Shown here: piece after piece, positions 53,941-62,293 of the stretch
Layout of the letters: every line of letters begins with the position of its first letter
Numbering within the stretch: the stretch's first letter is position 1
NCBI GenBank assembly: GCA_040752025.1
Contig: JBFMFR010000004.1
Location: 124,001 to 188,000 of the forward strand
Direction: 5' to 3'
DNA length: 64,000 bases
Origin: JBFMFR01 sp040752025
GTDB taxonomy: Bacteria > Chloroflexota > Anaerolineae > Anaerolineales > UBA4823
The notes under the pieces: model-generated
The model's database searches: none
Seen by the model: only the letters and a program-made list of their open reading frames with translations
Told to the model about the DNA's origin: nothing
Translations under genes and position numbers: made by a program

Positions 53941-54201
53941 CTAATCCACTTCGTCAGGCTGAAAGAAATCTATCGGCTTTTGGTAGATGCGAGCAAAATC
54001 CAGGAGCTCAACGAAGTCCACCCTCCGCTCCCCAGACTCACATTTGGAAACGTAAGATTGTGGTTTTTCCAGCAACTGAGCCACCTCTACTTGGGTGAAA
54101 CCGGCTTCTAGCCTGGCCTGTCGCAGCTTCTCCAGAAAGCTTTGATAACAAGAAGGAATAAAGGTGAGTTCGGAGTCAGATCCAAACGGGATTGAACAGC
54201 A
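53941..54201 (-). pseudogene. XRE-family helix-turn-helix regulator, start missing
   Basis: The minus strand reads SFLEKLRQARLEAGFTQVEV, AQLLEKPQSYVSKCESGERR and VDFVELLDFARIYQKPIDFF before a TAG at 53943-53941. This is a textbook XRE helix-turn-helix (TQVEVAQLL and QSYVSKCESG). Between the upstream stop at 54204-54202 and the domain there is no ATG, GTG or TTG. Either the front is lost or a rare start such as CTG is used. Target genes are unknown. Confidence 0.7.
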
Positions 54202-54605
54202 TCAGCATTTTTCTTTAATACCCGAAGTTTGAAATACAAATGAATCTGGCGACTTCCTCAGTTTCTTCGCCCTTTGGATGGCATAATATCCGCCTACGAG
54301 AATAGCAATCCGCTGAATAGGCAAGGCAAAGAAAAGATTGGGGTCACAATGGAAATACCCACATTCCGCACCTTAAAATCGATTTTTAACACAATATTCC
54401 CGAACCTGGATGTTCTCGCGACCGATTCTGTTCAGGTTAGTTCTGATTTGGCGGCAAAAGCTATGAATCAGGACTTGCTGAATCTTCAAAGCTTTGATTT
54501 GCGCCATTTCTTTGTGCTCGATTGAGGTTTTTCAATCCATTCATCCTGAATTTAGTACCGGCATACCCATTTTTACCTGATTTTCCATCGCGGTCGTCCT
54601 AAATA
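54202..54605. other. Intergenic region without a recognisable gene
   Basis: A plus-strand frame of 59 codons (ATG at about 54349, ending 54525) has unremarkable composition and no family pattern. Nothing else was recognised. It lies between two truncated genes and is probably scar sequence. Confidence 0.35.
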
Positions 54606-55035
54606 GTGTTTCAACAAATTATCAAAAACACATTATTTTGGGTGCGGAATGTGGGTATGTTGGTTGTCTGGGGCCAGTTTGCGCACAGTATTGGGCTAAT
54701 CAATCCTATCCAGTTGGTGAAACTGTATCAGAAAACTGTGCAGCACAGCCCGCAGACAAAAATACTGGAATTCTTCATCGCCATTCTGGCTGGGTTGGAG
54801 CACTTGCAAGACATCAGCCGTTCAGCGCATCCATTCGATCAGGATCGAGCCGTGGCAAAAGCGTGGGGACAGTCAGGCTGGGCTGACTACAGTGGGGTTA
54901 GTCGCACCCTGACTGGGCTGACACAGGCTGAAGCTGAGCAAATTGCGGCTGTATTGGATCAGATCACCCGGCCGATCCTGGCTGAAGTAGTGATGCGAGC
55001 GCTGCAGAGTGCCGGGCGGTTGAGTTACGATGGAG
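54606..55035 (+). pseudogene. Transposase N-terminal fragment
   Basis: The frame reads VVWGQFAHSIGLI, KTKILEF-like HSPQTKILEFFIAILAGLEH, SAHPFDQDRAVAKAWGQSGW, ADYSGVSRTLTGLTQAEAEQ and GRLSYDGG. This is the pattern of DDE (IS4-like) transposase N-terminal regions just before the catalytic core, where intact copies continue with an S/Y-D-G-D motif. The core is replaced by a kinase gene scrap in the opposite direction. No terminal repeats were seen. Confidence 0.6.
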
Positions 55036-55037
55036 GC

Positions 55038-55295
55038 CTACAAAAATTCCGCCACGCCCTCATAGCGCTCGGCCCGGCTGATGCGCATGGCCTTCTCCAG
55101 CGCCGCGCTCACCCCTGCCGACACCGCTGGATTCACCTTCTGCGCCGCCGGCGAGGTGTCGAAATTCTCCTTCACCGCGCACGGCCCATTCAGGTTCGTG
55201 TCCCAGGCGCGGTAGACTGCCCCAAACCCACCCTGTCCGAGCAATTGTACAACCCGGTAACGATTGTCGAGCGTTTGTCCTGGTGAAAGCGTCAT
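55038..55295 (-). pseudogene. Ser/Thr kinase remnant, ends joined after loss of the middle
   Basis: The 85-codon frame starts with a kinase front (LSPGQTLDNRYRVVQLLGQG, GFGAVYRAWDTNLNG, CAVKENFD) and then jumps directly to the end of a kinase domain (NPAVSAGVSAALEKAMRISR, AERYEGVAEFL). About 200 residues with the HRD and DFG motifs are missing. The join is in frame. The C-terminal end abuts the transposase fragment. Confidence 0.75.
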
Positions 55296-55485
55296 GGCCC
55301 CAACCTTTAGAATGTGAACTGTTTACTTGTCTTATTTTACTTGAAAATGATTTCCCCTGCCCGCAATCGTCTGAGTCCAGTTCCTCCATGATCCCAAAAA
55401 GTGGCGATATGATAATCCCCCATGATTTGATCAAAGCATATTGGGAAAGGCGATGGCGATTGCTGTATTCACAGAATCGCATTGT

Positions 55486-55887
55486 TTAGGAGAAAGTTGA
55501 TCGGATGTAATTCTCGACAGCACCAACAAAAGTGTGGGCGCTTTCGATACTCTGTTTTGCTTCTTCATCGTTCACTGTAAAAATTTCGCCGTAATCGTTG
55601 TTTTGCCGGCTCTCGAATGTCCGATGAAGCGATCGGGATAGTTCCTTTGAGAAAATTCCCGTTCTCACAAACTCGCGATCAAAGAACGCTATCACGCCAC
55701 TGTGCTTAGAAATCGCTTGTTGACGTAAAACTGTCAGCGCCAGGATTGCATAGAACATCGCATAATATGAGCGATTGATCGCCCCCCGCCATAAAGACAT
55801 TTGGTAGAGGCCGTCAGCCTCTTGCAAGGTCTCACCGGCCTGGTGCAGGCGATATTCGATTAACGCTTCAAGAGAAGCATCATTCAT
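55486..55887 (-). CDS. HEPN-domain protein of a HEPN/MNT pair
   Basis: The 133-residue all-helical product has the HEPN pattern: YRLHQAGETLQEADGLYQMS, AINRSYYAMFYAILALTVL and FESRQNNDYGEIF. The usual RNase motif R-x4-6-H is represented only by R-Q-N-N-D-Y, as in the variant common in this subfamily. The gene overlaps the end of the nucleotidyltransferase gene by four bases, so the pair is translated together. In such pairs the HEPN protein is often a toxin that the partner AMPylates. Confidence 0.85.
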   Translation of the reverse strand: MNDASLEALIEYRLHQAGETLQEADGLYQMSLWRGAINRSYYAMFYAILALTVLRQQAISKHSGVIAFFDREFVRTGIFSKELSRSLHRTFESRQNNDYGEIFTVNDEEAKQSIESAHTFVGAVENYIRSTFS

Positions 55888-56204
55888 ACTGTAATTCCTT
55901 CTGCCTGGATGGCTTTCAGGATTGGATTCGCTGATAAAGGACTATCCATCAGCGCTCGACTGGTAGCCACAAAAGTGGAGATTACGACCCCCTCATCATA
56001 ACCGATCTCCCAGGCCATATCGCTGATCTGCCGGCGCAGTTGCGGGGTGAGATCGGCCAGCTCAATGAAAACATCCAAGTCGGAATCTTCGGACGCGTCG
56101 CCGCGCGCCCGCGAGCCATATACGATTACCCGCTTCACGGAGGATATGGCTTGTAAGCGGCGCTTGAGTTTACGGGCGATGCGTTGATCTTCAGGTGTCA
56201 ACAT
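55884..56204 (-). CDS. MNT-type nucleotidyltransferase, partner of the HEPN protein
   Basis: The 106-residue product has the minimal nucleotidyltransferase motif VYGSRARGDASEDSDLDVFI, with the G-S and D-x-D pair that hold magnesium and ATP. A second acidic residue is in the strand around DEGVVISTFV. Family members AMPylate the HEPN toxin. The ATG at 56204 is only six bases after a strong -10 box, so its transcript is probably leaderless; the longer frame to 56240 would start before the promoter. Confidence 0.87.
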   Translation of the reverse strand: MLTPEDQRIARKLKRRLQAISSVKRVIVYGSRARGDASEDSDLDVFIELADLTPQLRRQISDMAWEIGYDEGVVISTFVATSRALMDSPLSANPILKAIQAEGITV

Positions 56205-56210
56205 AATGTC

Positions 56211-56240
56211 ATTATACAATGGAAACCGCCCATTTTTCAA
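56211..56240 (-). promoter_or_regulatory. Promoter of the HEPN/MNT pair, predicted leaderless
   Basis: On the minus strand TTGAAA (56235-56240) and TATAAT (56211-56216, preceded by TG) are 18 bases apart. The MNT start codon lies 6 bases after the -10 box. Confidence 0.7.
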
Positions 56241-56382
56241 TCACCAGCCGCGCCTTGACTGGAATCTGTGTTCCCTGCTTGCGCAAACCCCACCCCCAAA
56301 AGGGTAATCTTTGGGGGATTTCTCGTTTTGCTCATTGAGATCTTCGAATAGTTATGCTAAAACCCGAGTAGACTTCCAACCG

Positions 56383-56416
56383 CCGCCTCGTCCGGTCAAA
56401 AAAACCGCCTCGTCCG
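56383..56416 (+). repeat. Two copies of CCGCCTCGTCCG
   Basis: The 12-mer occurs at 56383-56394 and 56405-56416, 22 bases apart, followed by a CTCCGTAG tract related to the intergenic repeat at 15681. Confidence 0.55.
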
Positions 56417-56438
56417 TGATCTCCGTAGCGTTCCCCCC

Positions 56439-57056
56439 TTACTTCTTACTACTGTCTACGCTTGCTCTTCTTCTCCTTCTTGGGCTCTCCAAACTCGATG
56501 AGCTGCTCGGCCAGTTGGAGCAGGCGCCGGTCCACCCTGGCGTTAATACAGTCTTCAGGATAGCTGCCGCCTGCTCTTTGAATTTTTCTTTGACATCTTC
56601 GAACAGGTGGCTGACGGCATATTGCGCCACGGTTTCGTCCAATTTTTGCAGGGCGCTGCGGGCGCTTTTATCCAGCCCTTTGGCCTGGCGGATGCTGGCC
56701 TCGAGTTCGCTCTGGAGCGCTTCCTGTTTTTTGGCGATCTCGTCTTTTTCGGGTTTGCTCAGCGCCAGGATCTCTTGTTTTTGCTGCTCGAAGGATTTGA
56801 GGGTTTCTTCGCGGCGGGCCGTGTATTCTTCGCTGTCGAAGGCGTTGCGGATCTCGCTGACGGCCGAAGCGGTCAGGCTCTCCATGTCGTTGAGAAATTC
56901 CACTGCCAGGCCTGCCGGCAAACGCAGGGCCCTGGGATGGGCGCTGTCTCGGAAGATGATCGTGCTCAGCGCGTTGACCTCTGCGCTGCGAAAGCAGCGC
57001 AGCGTTTCAGGGCGGCACACCCGGCGTAGCTTATCGATAGGCAGTTCGCTAATCAT
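56439..57056 (-). pseudogene. Lon-like (LonB/AAA_32) protease gene with internal deletions
   Basis: The start is intact (GGAGG box, MISELPIDKLRRVCRPETL). After residue about 34 the sequence jumps to FRDSAHPRALRLPAG, so the Walker A region is gone. A second jump lies after FEQQKQEI to LSKPEKDEIAKKQEALQ, and a third after VKEKFKEQAAAILKT. The native C-terminus (VDRRLLQLAEQLIEFGEPKK) is still present just downstream but in another frame. The ATPase core and Ser/Lys protease site are missing. The frame stays open for 205 codons, so a short coiled-coil product could still be made. Confidence 0.75.
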
Positions 57057-57074
57057 GGCTCAATCCTCCGTTTT

Positions 57075-58196
57075 TTACATACCGCTCAGCGTTTGCAGTG
57101 TGCGCAGATAATGGATGATGTCTTCCCGGCTGAGCATCCCTTCGATTTGACCGTTCTGTATCACGGGCAACTGGTTGACGCCGTCCGCGCCCATCTTCTC
57201 CAGGGCCACTTCGAGCTCCATTTCTGGCTTGATTTGCTGCACGTTGTTGATCGGGGTCATCGCCTCGCCCGCCGTGACGTTTTCCCAGCGCTCCCTTGGC
57301 ACGGCGCGGATGTTGTGCAGCGTGAGCAGGCCAACGATTTCCCCTGTCCGGGTGATCATCAGGCAGCGCTGCCCTTCGCCAAGAATGTGACGGTCGATCA
57401 GCTCCTGCAAGGTCAGGTTGGCGGATGCTGTGGCGCAGCTGCGCCGCATAGCCTGGGCCACAGTCCGTCCGGCCAATAAATCGTGCAGGCGCTGCTGCTG
57501 CACCTGCCCGGTGGCGGCGTTCTCCAGGAACCAGCCGATGAAGGCGATCCACAACCCGTTTGCCCAGCTTCCCTGTAAGATTTGCCACACGCCATACAGG
57601 ATGAACAGGAAGGCCACTCCCCGTCCGATGGCCGCGGCGATCTCGGTGGCGCGCCGCAGGTTGCGGGTGAGTCCCCACACCACGGCCCGGAAGACTCGCC
57701 CGCCATCCAGCGGGAAGCCAGGGATCAGGTTGAACAAAGCCAGCGCACCGTTGATGTACGCCAGATACTCGACCACAGCGAACACCGGTGCAAAGCTGGC
57801 CGTTACACGCTGCAGCAAGCCGAAAATCCCTGCCAGGGCAAAACTGGTCAGGGGTCCGGCAATGGCGATGAAGAATTCGGCGATGGCGCTGGGAGGCTCA
57901 GAGGCGATGCGGGCGATGCCCCCGAAAATATACAGCGTGATACTCGTCACCGGAACCTTGAAGCGCAGCGCCACGATCGAGTGGCCTAACTCGTGTAATG
58001 CGACGCTGGTGAAGAACAGGATGGCGGTCACTACCCCGACGATCCAGTATTGGGTAACGGGCCAGTTTTTGAATTCGCCCGGGAAATAGCTGGCGGCCAG
58101 CATCCAGGTAATCAGGATAAACATGAGAAACCAGGAAGGGTCCAGGCCAATGGGGATCCCGAGGATGCGGCCCAAGTATAGCGTGTTCTTATTCAT
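57075..58196 (-). CDS. Site-2 protease family zinc metalloprotease with CBS domains
   Basis: The 373-residue product has an M50 membrane protease core: His68-Glu69-x-x-His72 (VALHELGHSIV) and the later NLIPGFPLDGGRVFRA with the third zinc ligand Asp. The C-terminal 130 residues form a CBS pair (LLTLHNIRAVPRERW, MGADGVNQLPVIQNGQIEGM, LSREDIIHYL), which usually bind adenine nucleotides. It would cut proteins within the membrane in response to energy state. The ATG at 58196 follows GAGGAAAAG. Confidence 0.9.
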   Translation of the reverse strand: MNKNTLYLGRILGIPIGLDPSWFLMFILITWMLAASYFPGEFKNWPVTQYWIVGVVTAILFFTSVALHELGHSIVALRFKVPVTSITLYIFGGIARIASEPPSAIAEFFIAIAGPLTSFALAGIFGLLQRVTASFAPVFAVVEYLAYINGALALFNLIPGFPLDGGRVFRAVVWGLTRNLRRATEIAAAIGRGVAFLFILYGVWQILQGSWANGLWIAFIGWFLENAATGQVQQQRLHDLLAGRTVAQAMRRSCATASANLTLQELIDRHILGEGQRCLMITRTGEIVGLLTLHNIRAVPRERWENVTAGEAMTPINNVQQIKPEMELEVALEKMGADGVNQLPVIQNGQIEGMLSREDIIHYLRTLQTLSGM

Positions 58197-58598
58197 TTGC
58201 TTTTCCTCACAAAGTTCCAACCCCTGGTTGCGTGATGGTCATGATGTTCTGCTCACGTAGTTCGTATCTTGATTCTAGCACCAAAACTGCTCGATTTGGA
58301 TGAGTCGAGGATTAGCCGGTATTCATTGCAACTCTCCGCTGATTGACTCTAGGTATGCACTCTGGCTGGTGTTTTACCTCCTCTGGCACATCGTGTGGGG
58401 CTATATCCGCCTGGGACTGCTCTTCTAAGCTACATGGGTCTCCCCGTCCACAGGCCAACGCTGGAATCTTTGCTGAGAACTTGCGTCAGGATATAATTGA
58501 GTCCAATCTCCAGTGTAAATTAACCTGGCAGCATACCTTTGTGGGTGGACCGGGGTCAGATATCTCTTGAAGCTGGAAAGGCTGGTCGGAGTGTGCCT
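58197..58598. other. Divergent intergenic region
   Basis: About 400 bases separate the site-2 protease and esterase genes, which point away from each other, so promoters for both must lie here. A short plus-strand frame (58343-58570) has no family pattern. No clear promoter pair could be chosen. Confidence 0.4.
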
Positions 58599-59615
58599 AT
58601 GCGGAAACTGGTTGCGAGTTTTTTCAGCGTGCTCAAATTTCTGAGCCTGCTGGGATGCGCCCTGGTGGGTGCTGTGATGGTTTATTTCACTCGGCCATTA
58701 TCCCCTGGTAAAAGCAGCGCAAAAGGGCCCCCGGGCGCAGGATTCCATCTGCGCAGTCTGTTATCGGGTGGGTTGCGACGGGTTTACGGGCTGTATGTCC
58801 CACGCGGGCTGGTCAGAGGCAAACCTGTTCCGCTGGTTATCAGCCTGGCGGGCTTTGGAATGAACCCGGCTTTCCAGCGCTATGTGAGCCGGTGGGACGA
58901 GGTGGCCGATAAACATCGCTTTTTAGTGGCTTACCCGCAGGGGAGTTCCTTCCCGCTGCGGTTCAACGCTGGGCCGGTGTATAAAATTCCCGGGATCGAT
59001 GACGTGCAGATGGTCAGGGACTTGATCGCTGAGTTAGATCGATACTTCAAAATCGACCGGCAGCGCGTCTACGTCAACGGTATGTCGGGAGGGGCGCACA
59101 TGGCCGATCGCCTCGCCTGCGAGCTGGCGGGAGAAGTGGCTGCTGCGGGCATGGTGGCGGGCAGCTACCTGGCTTTGCCGCGAGTCTGCACGCCCCAGCG
59201 AGCGATGCCGGTGATCGCCTTTCAAGGCACGGCCGATCCGACCGGCGCCTATCGAGGCCGACGGGAGAGCAGCCGGTTGTTATTGGGCATCATGAAGATG
59301 GCGGGCCTTTCGCCTGGGGAGGTGGTCGAAGTGCCCGCGTTCGAAGATTGGGCGGCTGCCTGGGCCAGGCGTAACGGTTGTGACCTGGCCGCGGCGCAAT
59401 GGGAAGTCGATGCCGATGTGCGCCGCTTGAGATACCCGAACCGTGAGAATAACGGTGACGTGGAGATTTACGTTATCGATGGGGGTGGGCATGCCTGGCC
59501 GGGAGGCTCGCCGACATGGATTGGCAGGACGAGCGATACGATCCATGCGAGCGAATTGATGTGGGCCTTTTTTGAAAGCCACCCGCTTAGCGAGGTGGAA
59601 CTCCCGGTTTCTTAG
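58599..59615 (+). CDS. Secreted alpha/beta-hydrolase esterase (LpqC/PHB depolymerase family)
   Basis: The 338-residue product has an N-terminal membrane segment (FLSLLGCALVGAVMVYF), then an esterase domain with the nucleophile Ser163 in NGMSGGAHM, Asp in FQGTADPTGAY and His in GGGHAWPGG. This matches feruloyl esterase/polyhydroxybutyrate depolymerase-like enzymes, which open ester bonds in plant cell walls or polyesters. A lipobox is not clear. The ATG at 58599 is preferred to one at 58539 because the signal segment begins there. Confidence 0.85.
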   Translation: MRKLVASFFSVLKFLSLLGCALVGAVMVYFTRPLSPGKSSAKGPPGAGFHLRSLLSGGLRRVYGLYVPRGLVRGKPVPLVISLAGFGMNPAFQRYVSRWDEVADKHRFLVAYPQGSSFPLRFNAGPVYKIPGIDDVQMVRDLIAELDRYFKIDRQRVYVNGMSGGAHMADRLACELAGEVAAAGMVAGSYLALPRVCTPQRAMPVIAFQGTADPTGAYRGRRESSRLLLGIMKMAGLSPGEVVEVPAFEDWAAAWARRNGCDLAAAQWEVDADVRRLRYPNRENNGDVEIYVIDGGGHAWPGGSPTWIGRTSDTIHASELMWAFFESHPLSEVELPVS

Positions 59616-59628
59616 GGGATTGCGTTGA

Positions 59629-61227
59629 TCATATCGCTGGCACGAGCCTGTAGCGCTTGCGCCAGCGCCCGGCGAGCGCACGCAGGGTGGCGACGAGCGC
59701 CACCGGCCCCCAGGTGATCGCCACCGAGACGGTAGCGCCCCAGATGTCCGGCGCGTCTTTGGGCAGTGTGGACAGGTAGAAACTGACCGCCGCATTCGAT
59801 GCCAGGGCTCCCAGCGCCAGCCAGGGCAGCACGGCGCGGGTGAGCTGGCCCTCCGGCAGCAGCACAGCCGGGGCGAGCGCCCAAAGCACGTACCAGTGTT
59901 GGAACCAGAACGTGCCAGCCAGCAGGCAGAGCATACTGACCGCTGCCAGGGCGCGCCACAGGCTGTGCTCTGCTTCTTCGAGCGTAGCCGGGGCGCTGCG
60001 CCAGCGCCTGGGGCGGAAGTTGAACATCCACAAGGGGATCAGCAGCGCGCCAGCGAGGGACAGCCAGTTCGGCAGGTTGGTGGCGAGGCGGTGGGCGTCC
60101 CAGTACTGCCAGCCCCAAGTTTCTTTGAGCAGTTCTTGCAAGATTTCCCACGGCGAGTTGGCTAAAAAGGTCGAGCGCTCTTGCAGCATGCGCGGCAGCG
60201 TTTGCCAGCCGCCGAAAGGCGCATAGAGCAGCCAGGAAAGCGCCAGAGCGCAGGCGGCGCTCGCCACCCCGATTTTCAGCGCCTGCCGCCAGCCATAGCG
60301 CCAGACGATCCACAAGGCGCAGGCCGGCAGCCAGATCAAGGCTGTCAGCTTGACGTGCGCCGCCAGAATCAACGCCAGTACCCCCCACAATGGGCGCTGG
60401 CGTTGGAGCAGCCACCAGCCCAGCAGGGCCAGCGCCAGCATGATGGCGTCGTTGTGCCCGCCCAGGGCGGTAGCCATCAGGGTGAGCGGGTTCCACAGCC
60501 AGGCAGCCAACGCCAGGGGTACCAGGCCGGTCCGGCGGCGCCCGACGATGCTGGCGACCAGCCAGGCCGCAAGCCCGGTCAGGCTGATCGCCAGCAAACG
60601 ATAGCTGGTTATATATACGATCAACAGCCGGCACGATTCCGGTGATTTGGGACAAACCGCAGCCGACTCGTCCCACCAGCCCAGCCGGGCAGCCAGCAGG
60701 TGTACGCCTTTGGCGACCGCCGCGCTGGAGGCTTCCCAGATGGGCCCGTAAGTGTCCACGTGCTTGCGCCAGGCCAGGTAGCGCGAGTAGGGGGTGGACA
60801 GGCTGAACGAGTCGGGGATTTCGGCCAGCGGGTTGGACTGGTACTCCACCATCATGCGTCCGCGGAACAGGTAATCGAAGATGTCGTGGGATTCGCCAGC
60901 CGGCGCCACGAACAGCAGCACCCCAGAGCAGGCCAGCCAGGCAATGACAATCAGCGGGACCGGGCGGCGCGCTGGCGTTTCGCTTCCTCCCTGGGCCGGG
61001 GCCAGCAGGCGCAGGGCTGCCAGGTACAGCGCCGTCAGGCCCAGGTAAATCACCAGGTGCAGGGCGGCGTTCTGCCAGGTAGGATCCACCTGGCTGGCCC
61101 ACGAGGCGCGCGGGTCCTCCAGGCTGGGGCCCAGCGGGTAGCGCACGGCCAGGCACAGGTAAAGCCCCAGTGAGGCTGCGGCGGTTGCTGCCAGCCAGCC
61201 CGGCTTCTGGCGGCTTACAGGCTCCAC
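59629..61227 (-). CDS. Polytopic membrane glycosyltransferase (GT87/mannosyltransferase-like)
   Basis: The 532-residue product has about ten to twelve hydrophobic helices. After the first helices is the external motif ESHDIFDYLFRGRMM, like the Asp motif of polyprenol-phosphate-dependent GT-C enzymes, and NPLTLMATALGGHNDAIMLAL. It would add a sugar from a lipid carrier outside the membrane. The start is a GTG at 61227 behind GCGGAG, overlapping the radical SAM gene by 13 bases; the longer open frame to 61395 lies within that gene. It ends 14 bases from the esterase stop, converging. Confidence 0.8.
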   Translation of the reverse strand: MEPVSRQKPGWLAATAAASLGLYLCLAVRYPLGPSLEDPRASWASQVDPTWQNAALHLVIYLGLTALYLAALRLLAPAQGGSETPARRPVPLIVIAWLACSGVLLFVAPAGESHDIFDYLFRGRMMVEYQSNPLAEIPDSFSLSTPYSRYLAWRKHVDTYGPIWEASSAAVAKGVHLLAARLGWWDESAAVCPKSPESCRLLIVYITSYRLLAISLTGLAAWLVASIVGRRRTGLVPLALAAWLWNPLTLMATALGGHNDAIMLALALLGWWLLQRQRPLWGVLALILAAHVKLTALIWLPACALWIVWRYGWRQALKIGVASAACALALSWLLYAPFGGWQTLPRMLQERSTFLANSPWEILQELLKETWGWQYWDAHRLATNLPNWLSLAGALLIPLWMFNFRPRRWRSAPATLEEAEHSLWRALAAVSMLCLLAGTFWFQHWYVLWALAPAVLLPEGQLTRAVLPWLALGALASNAAVSFYLSTLPKDAPDIWGATVSVAITWGPVALVATLRALAGRWRKRYRLVPAI

Positions 61228-62252
61228 TTGACTCCGCAATACTGGCAGGGCCACGGCGCGGGCGACTGGCTCAACACGGCCGCGCGCAGTTGCTGGTAGG
61301 GCGCGCCGTTCCAGACTTCGGCGACAGGGCTGTGGGCCACGTTCCCCAGGATGATCTGGGTGTAATCCTGCGTGGCGAAAGGTGAGAGGCAGCAAGGCAG
61401 CGCTGTGCCATTGGCAGTGATGTACATCAAGATCCAGGGGCGCAGGCAGCCCTGCCAGGGGTGCGCTCCCTTGGCGGAGATGCTTTCGCTGGGGGTGGCG
61501 GCCCCGGAGGCGCGGAAAGCCAGGCCCAGTTCATTCGCCAGGCGCTCGCACTCGCTGATTAACTCGGCTTGCTGCTGCTCCAGGACCGAATACAGCGACT
61601 GTCCGGCTTTCATGGTGGTGTCCTCCCCGATCTCTTCGCCGCCCCCGAAGTAGACCAGGCGCTGCAAATAGATTTCAGGGATGCCGATCTGGGCAGCCAG
61701 GCGCACAAAATCGGGCAGTTGCGCCAGGTTGCTCTGCATCGCCACCCACCACAGGGAGACTTTCGGCTGAGAGCGCCCGCCGTGGCGCTCGACGAAAGCC
61801 TCCAGGTTGCGGATCACCTGCGGCAGGCGGTCGACTCCGCGCAGTTGGGCGTATAACTCTGGCGTGATGGCATCCATTGAGACGCGCAACTCATCCAGCC
61901 CGGCGTCGACCAGGGCATCGCCGCGCTTGCGGTCGAGCAGGATGGCGTTGGTGTTGAAGAGCACCGCTGCGCCGCGTTCCTTCAAGTGGGCAACCATGCG
62001 CGGCAAATCTTTGTTGAGCAGGGGTTCGCCGATGCCGTGCAAAACGACGCGCTCCAGGCGGGGAAACTGGTCCACAATGCGGCGAAAATCAGCATAAGAC
62101 AGGTGATGCTTGGGCTCGTAGGCGCTGAAGTGGTCGTAGGTCAGCGGGCAGGAGATGCAGCGCGAGTTGCAGCGGTTGGTGACTTCGATATACACCTGGG
62201 TTGGGAGTTCTTCTACCCGTAAGGAACGAGCGCCTGGAGAGATGTTGGGCAT
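61215..62252 (-). CDS. Radical SAM protein with SPASM domain
   Basis: The 345-residue product has the radical SAM cluster motif with Cys28, Cys32 and Cys35 (EVTNRCNSRCISCPLTYD). The GEP segment is GIGEPLLNK. The C-terminal SPASM region has CLRPWILMYITANG, PCCLSPFA, ILGNV and CQYCGV, binding further iron-sulfur clusters. SPASM enzymes modify peptides, proteins or sugars. Translational overlap with a membrane glycosyltransferase suggests a role in making a glycolipid or cell-surface glycan. The ATG at 62252 is followed by a normal family start. Confidence 0.9.
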   Translation of the reverse strand: MPNISPGARSLRVEELPTQVYIEVTNRCNSRCISCPLTYDHFSAYEPKHHLSYADFRRIVDQFPRLERVVLHGIGEPLLNKDLPRMVAHLKERGAAVLFNTNAILLDRKRGDALVDAGLDELRVSMDAITPELYAQLRGVDRLPQVIRNLEAFVERHGGRSQPKVSLWWVAMQSNLAQLPDFVRLAAQIGIPEIYLQRLVYFGGGEEIGEDTTMKAGQSLYSVLEQQQAELISECERLANELGLAFRASGAATPSESISAKGAHPWQGCLRPWILMYITANGTALPCCLSPFATQDYTQIILGNVAHSPVAEVWNGAPYQQLRAAVLSQSPAPWPCQYCGVKWSL

Positions 62253-62293
62253 GATCGTCGAGGGACTTCGTGTAGTCTAATGGTGCGCTTGCA

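Noticed and set aside
53902..54111. A 69-codon plus-strand frame
   Set aside because: It lies opposite the clear XRE helix-turn-helix sequence and is its shadow.
59612..61156. A 514-codon frame on the same strand as the membrane glycosyltransferase
   Set aside because: It is Pro/Arg/Gly-rich and overlaps a frame with proper membrane helices and GT-C motifs.
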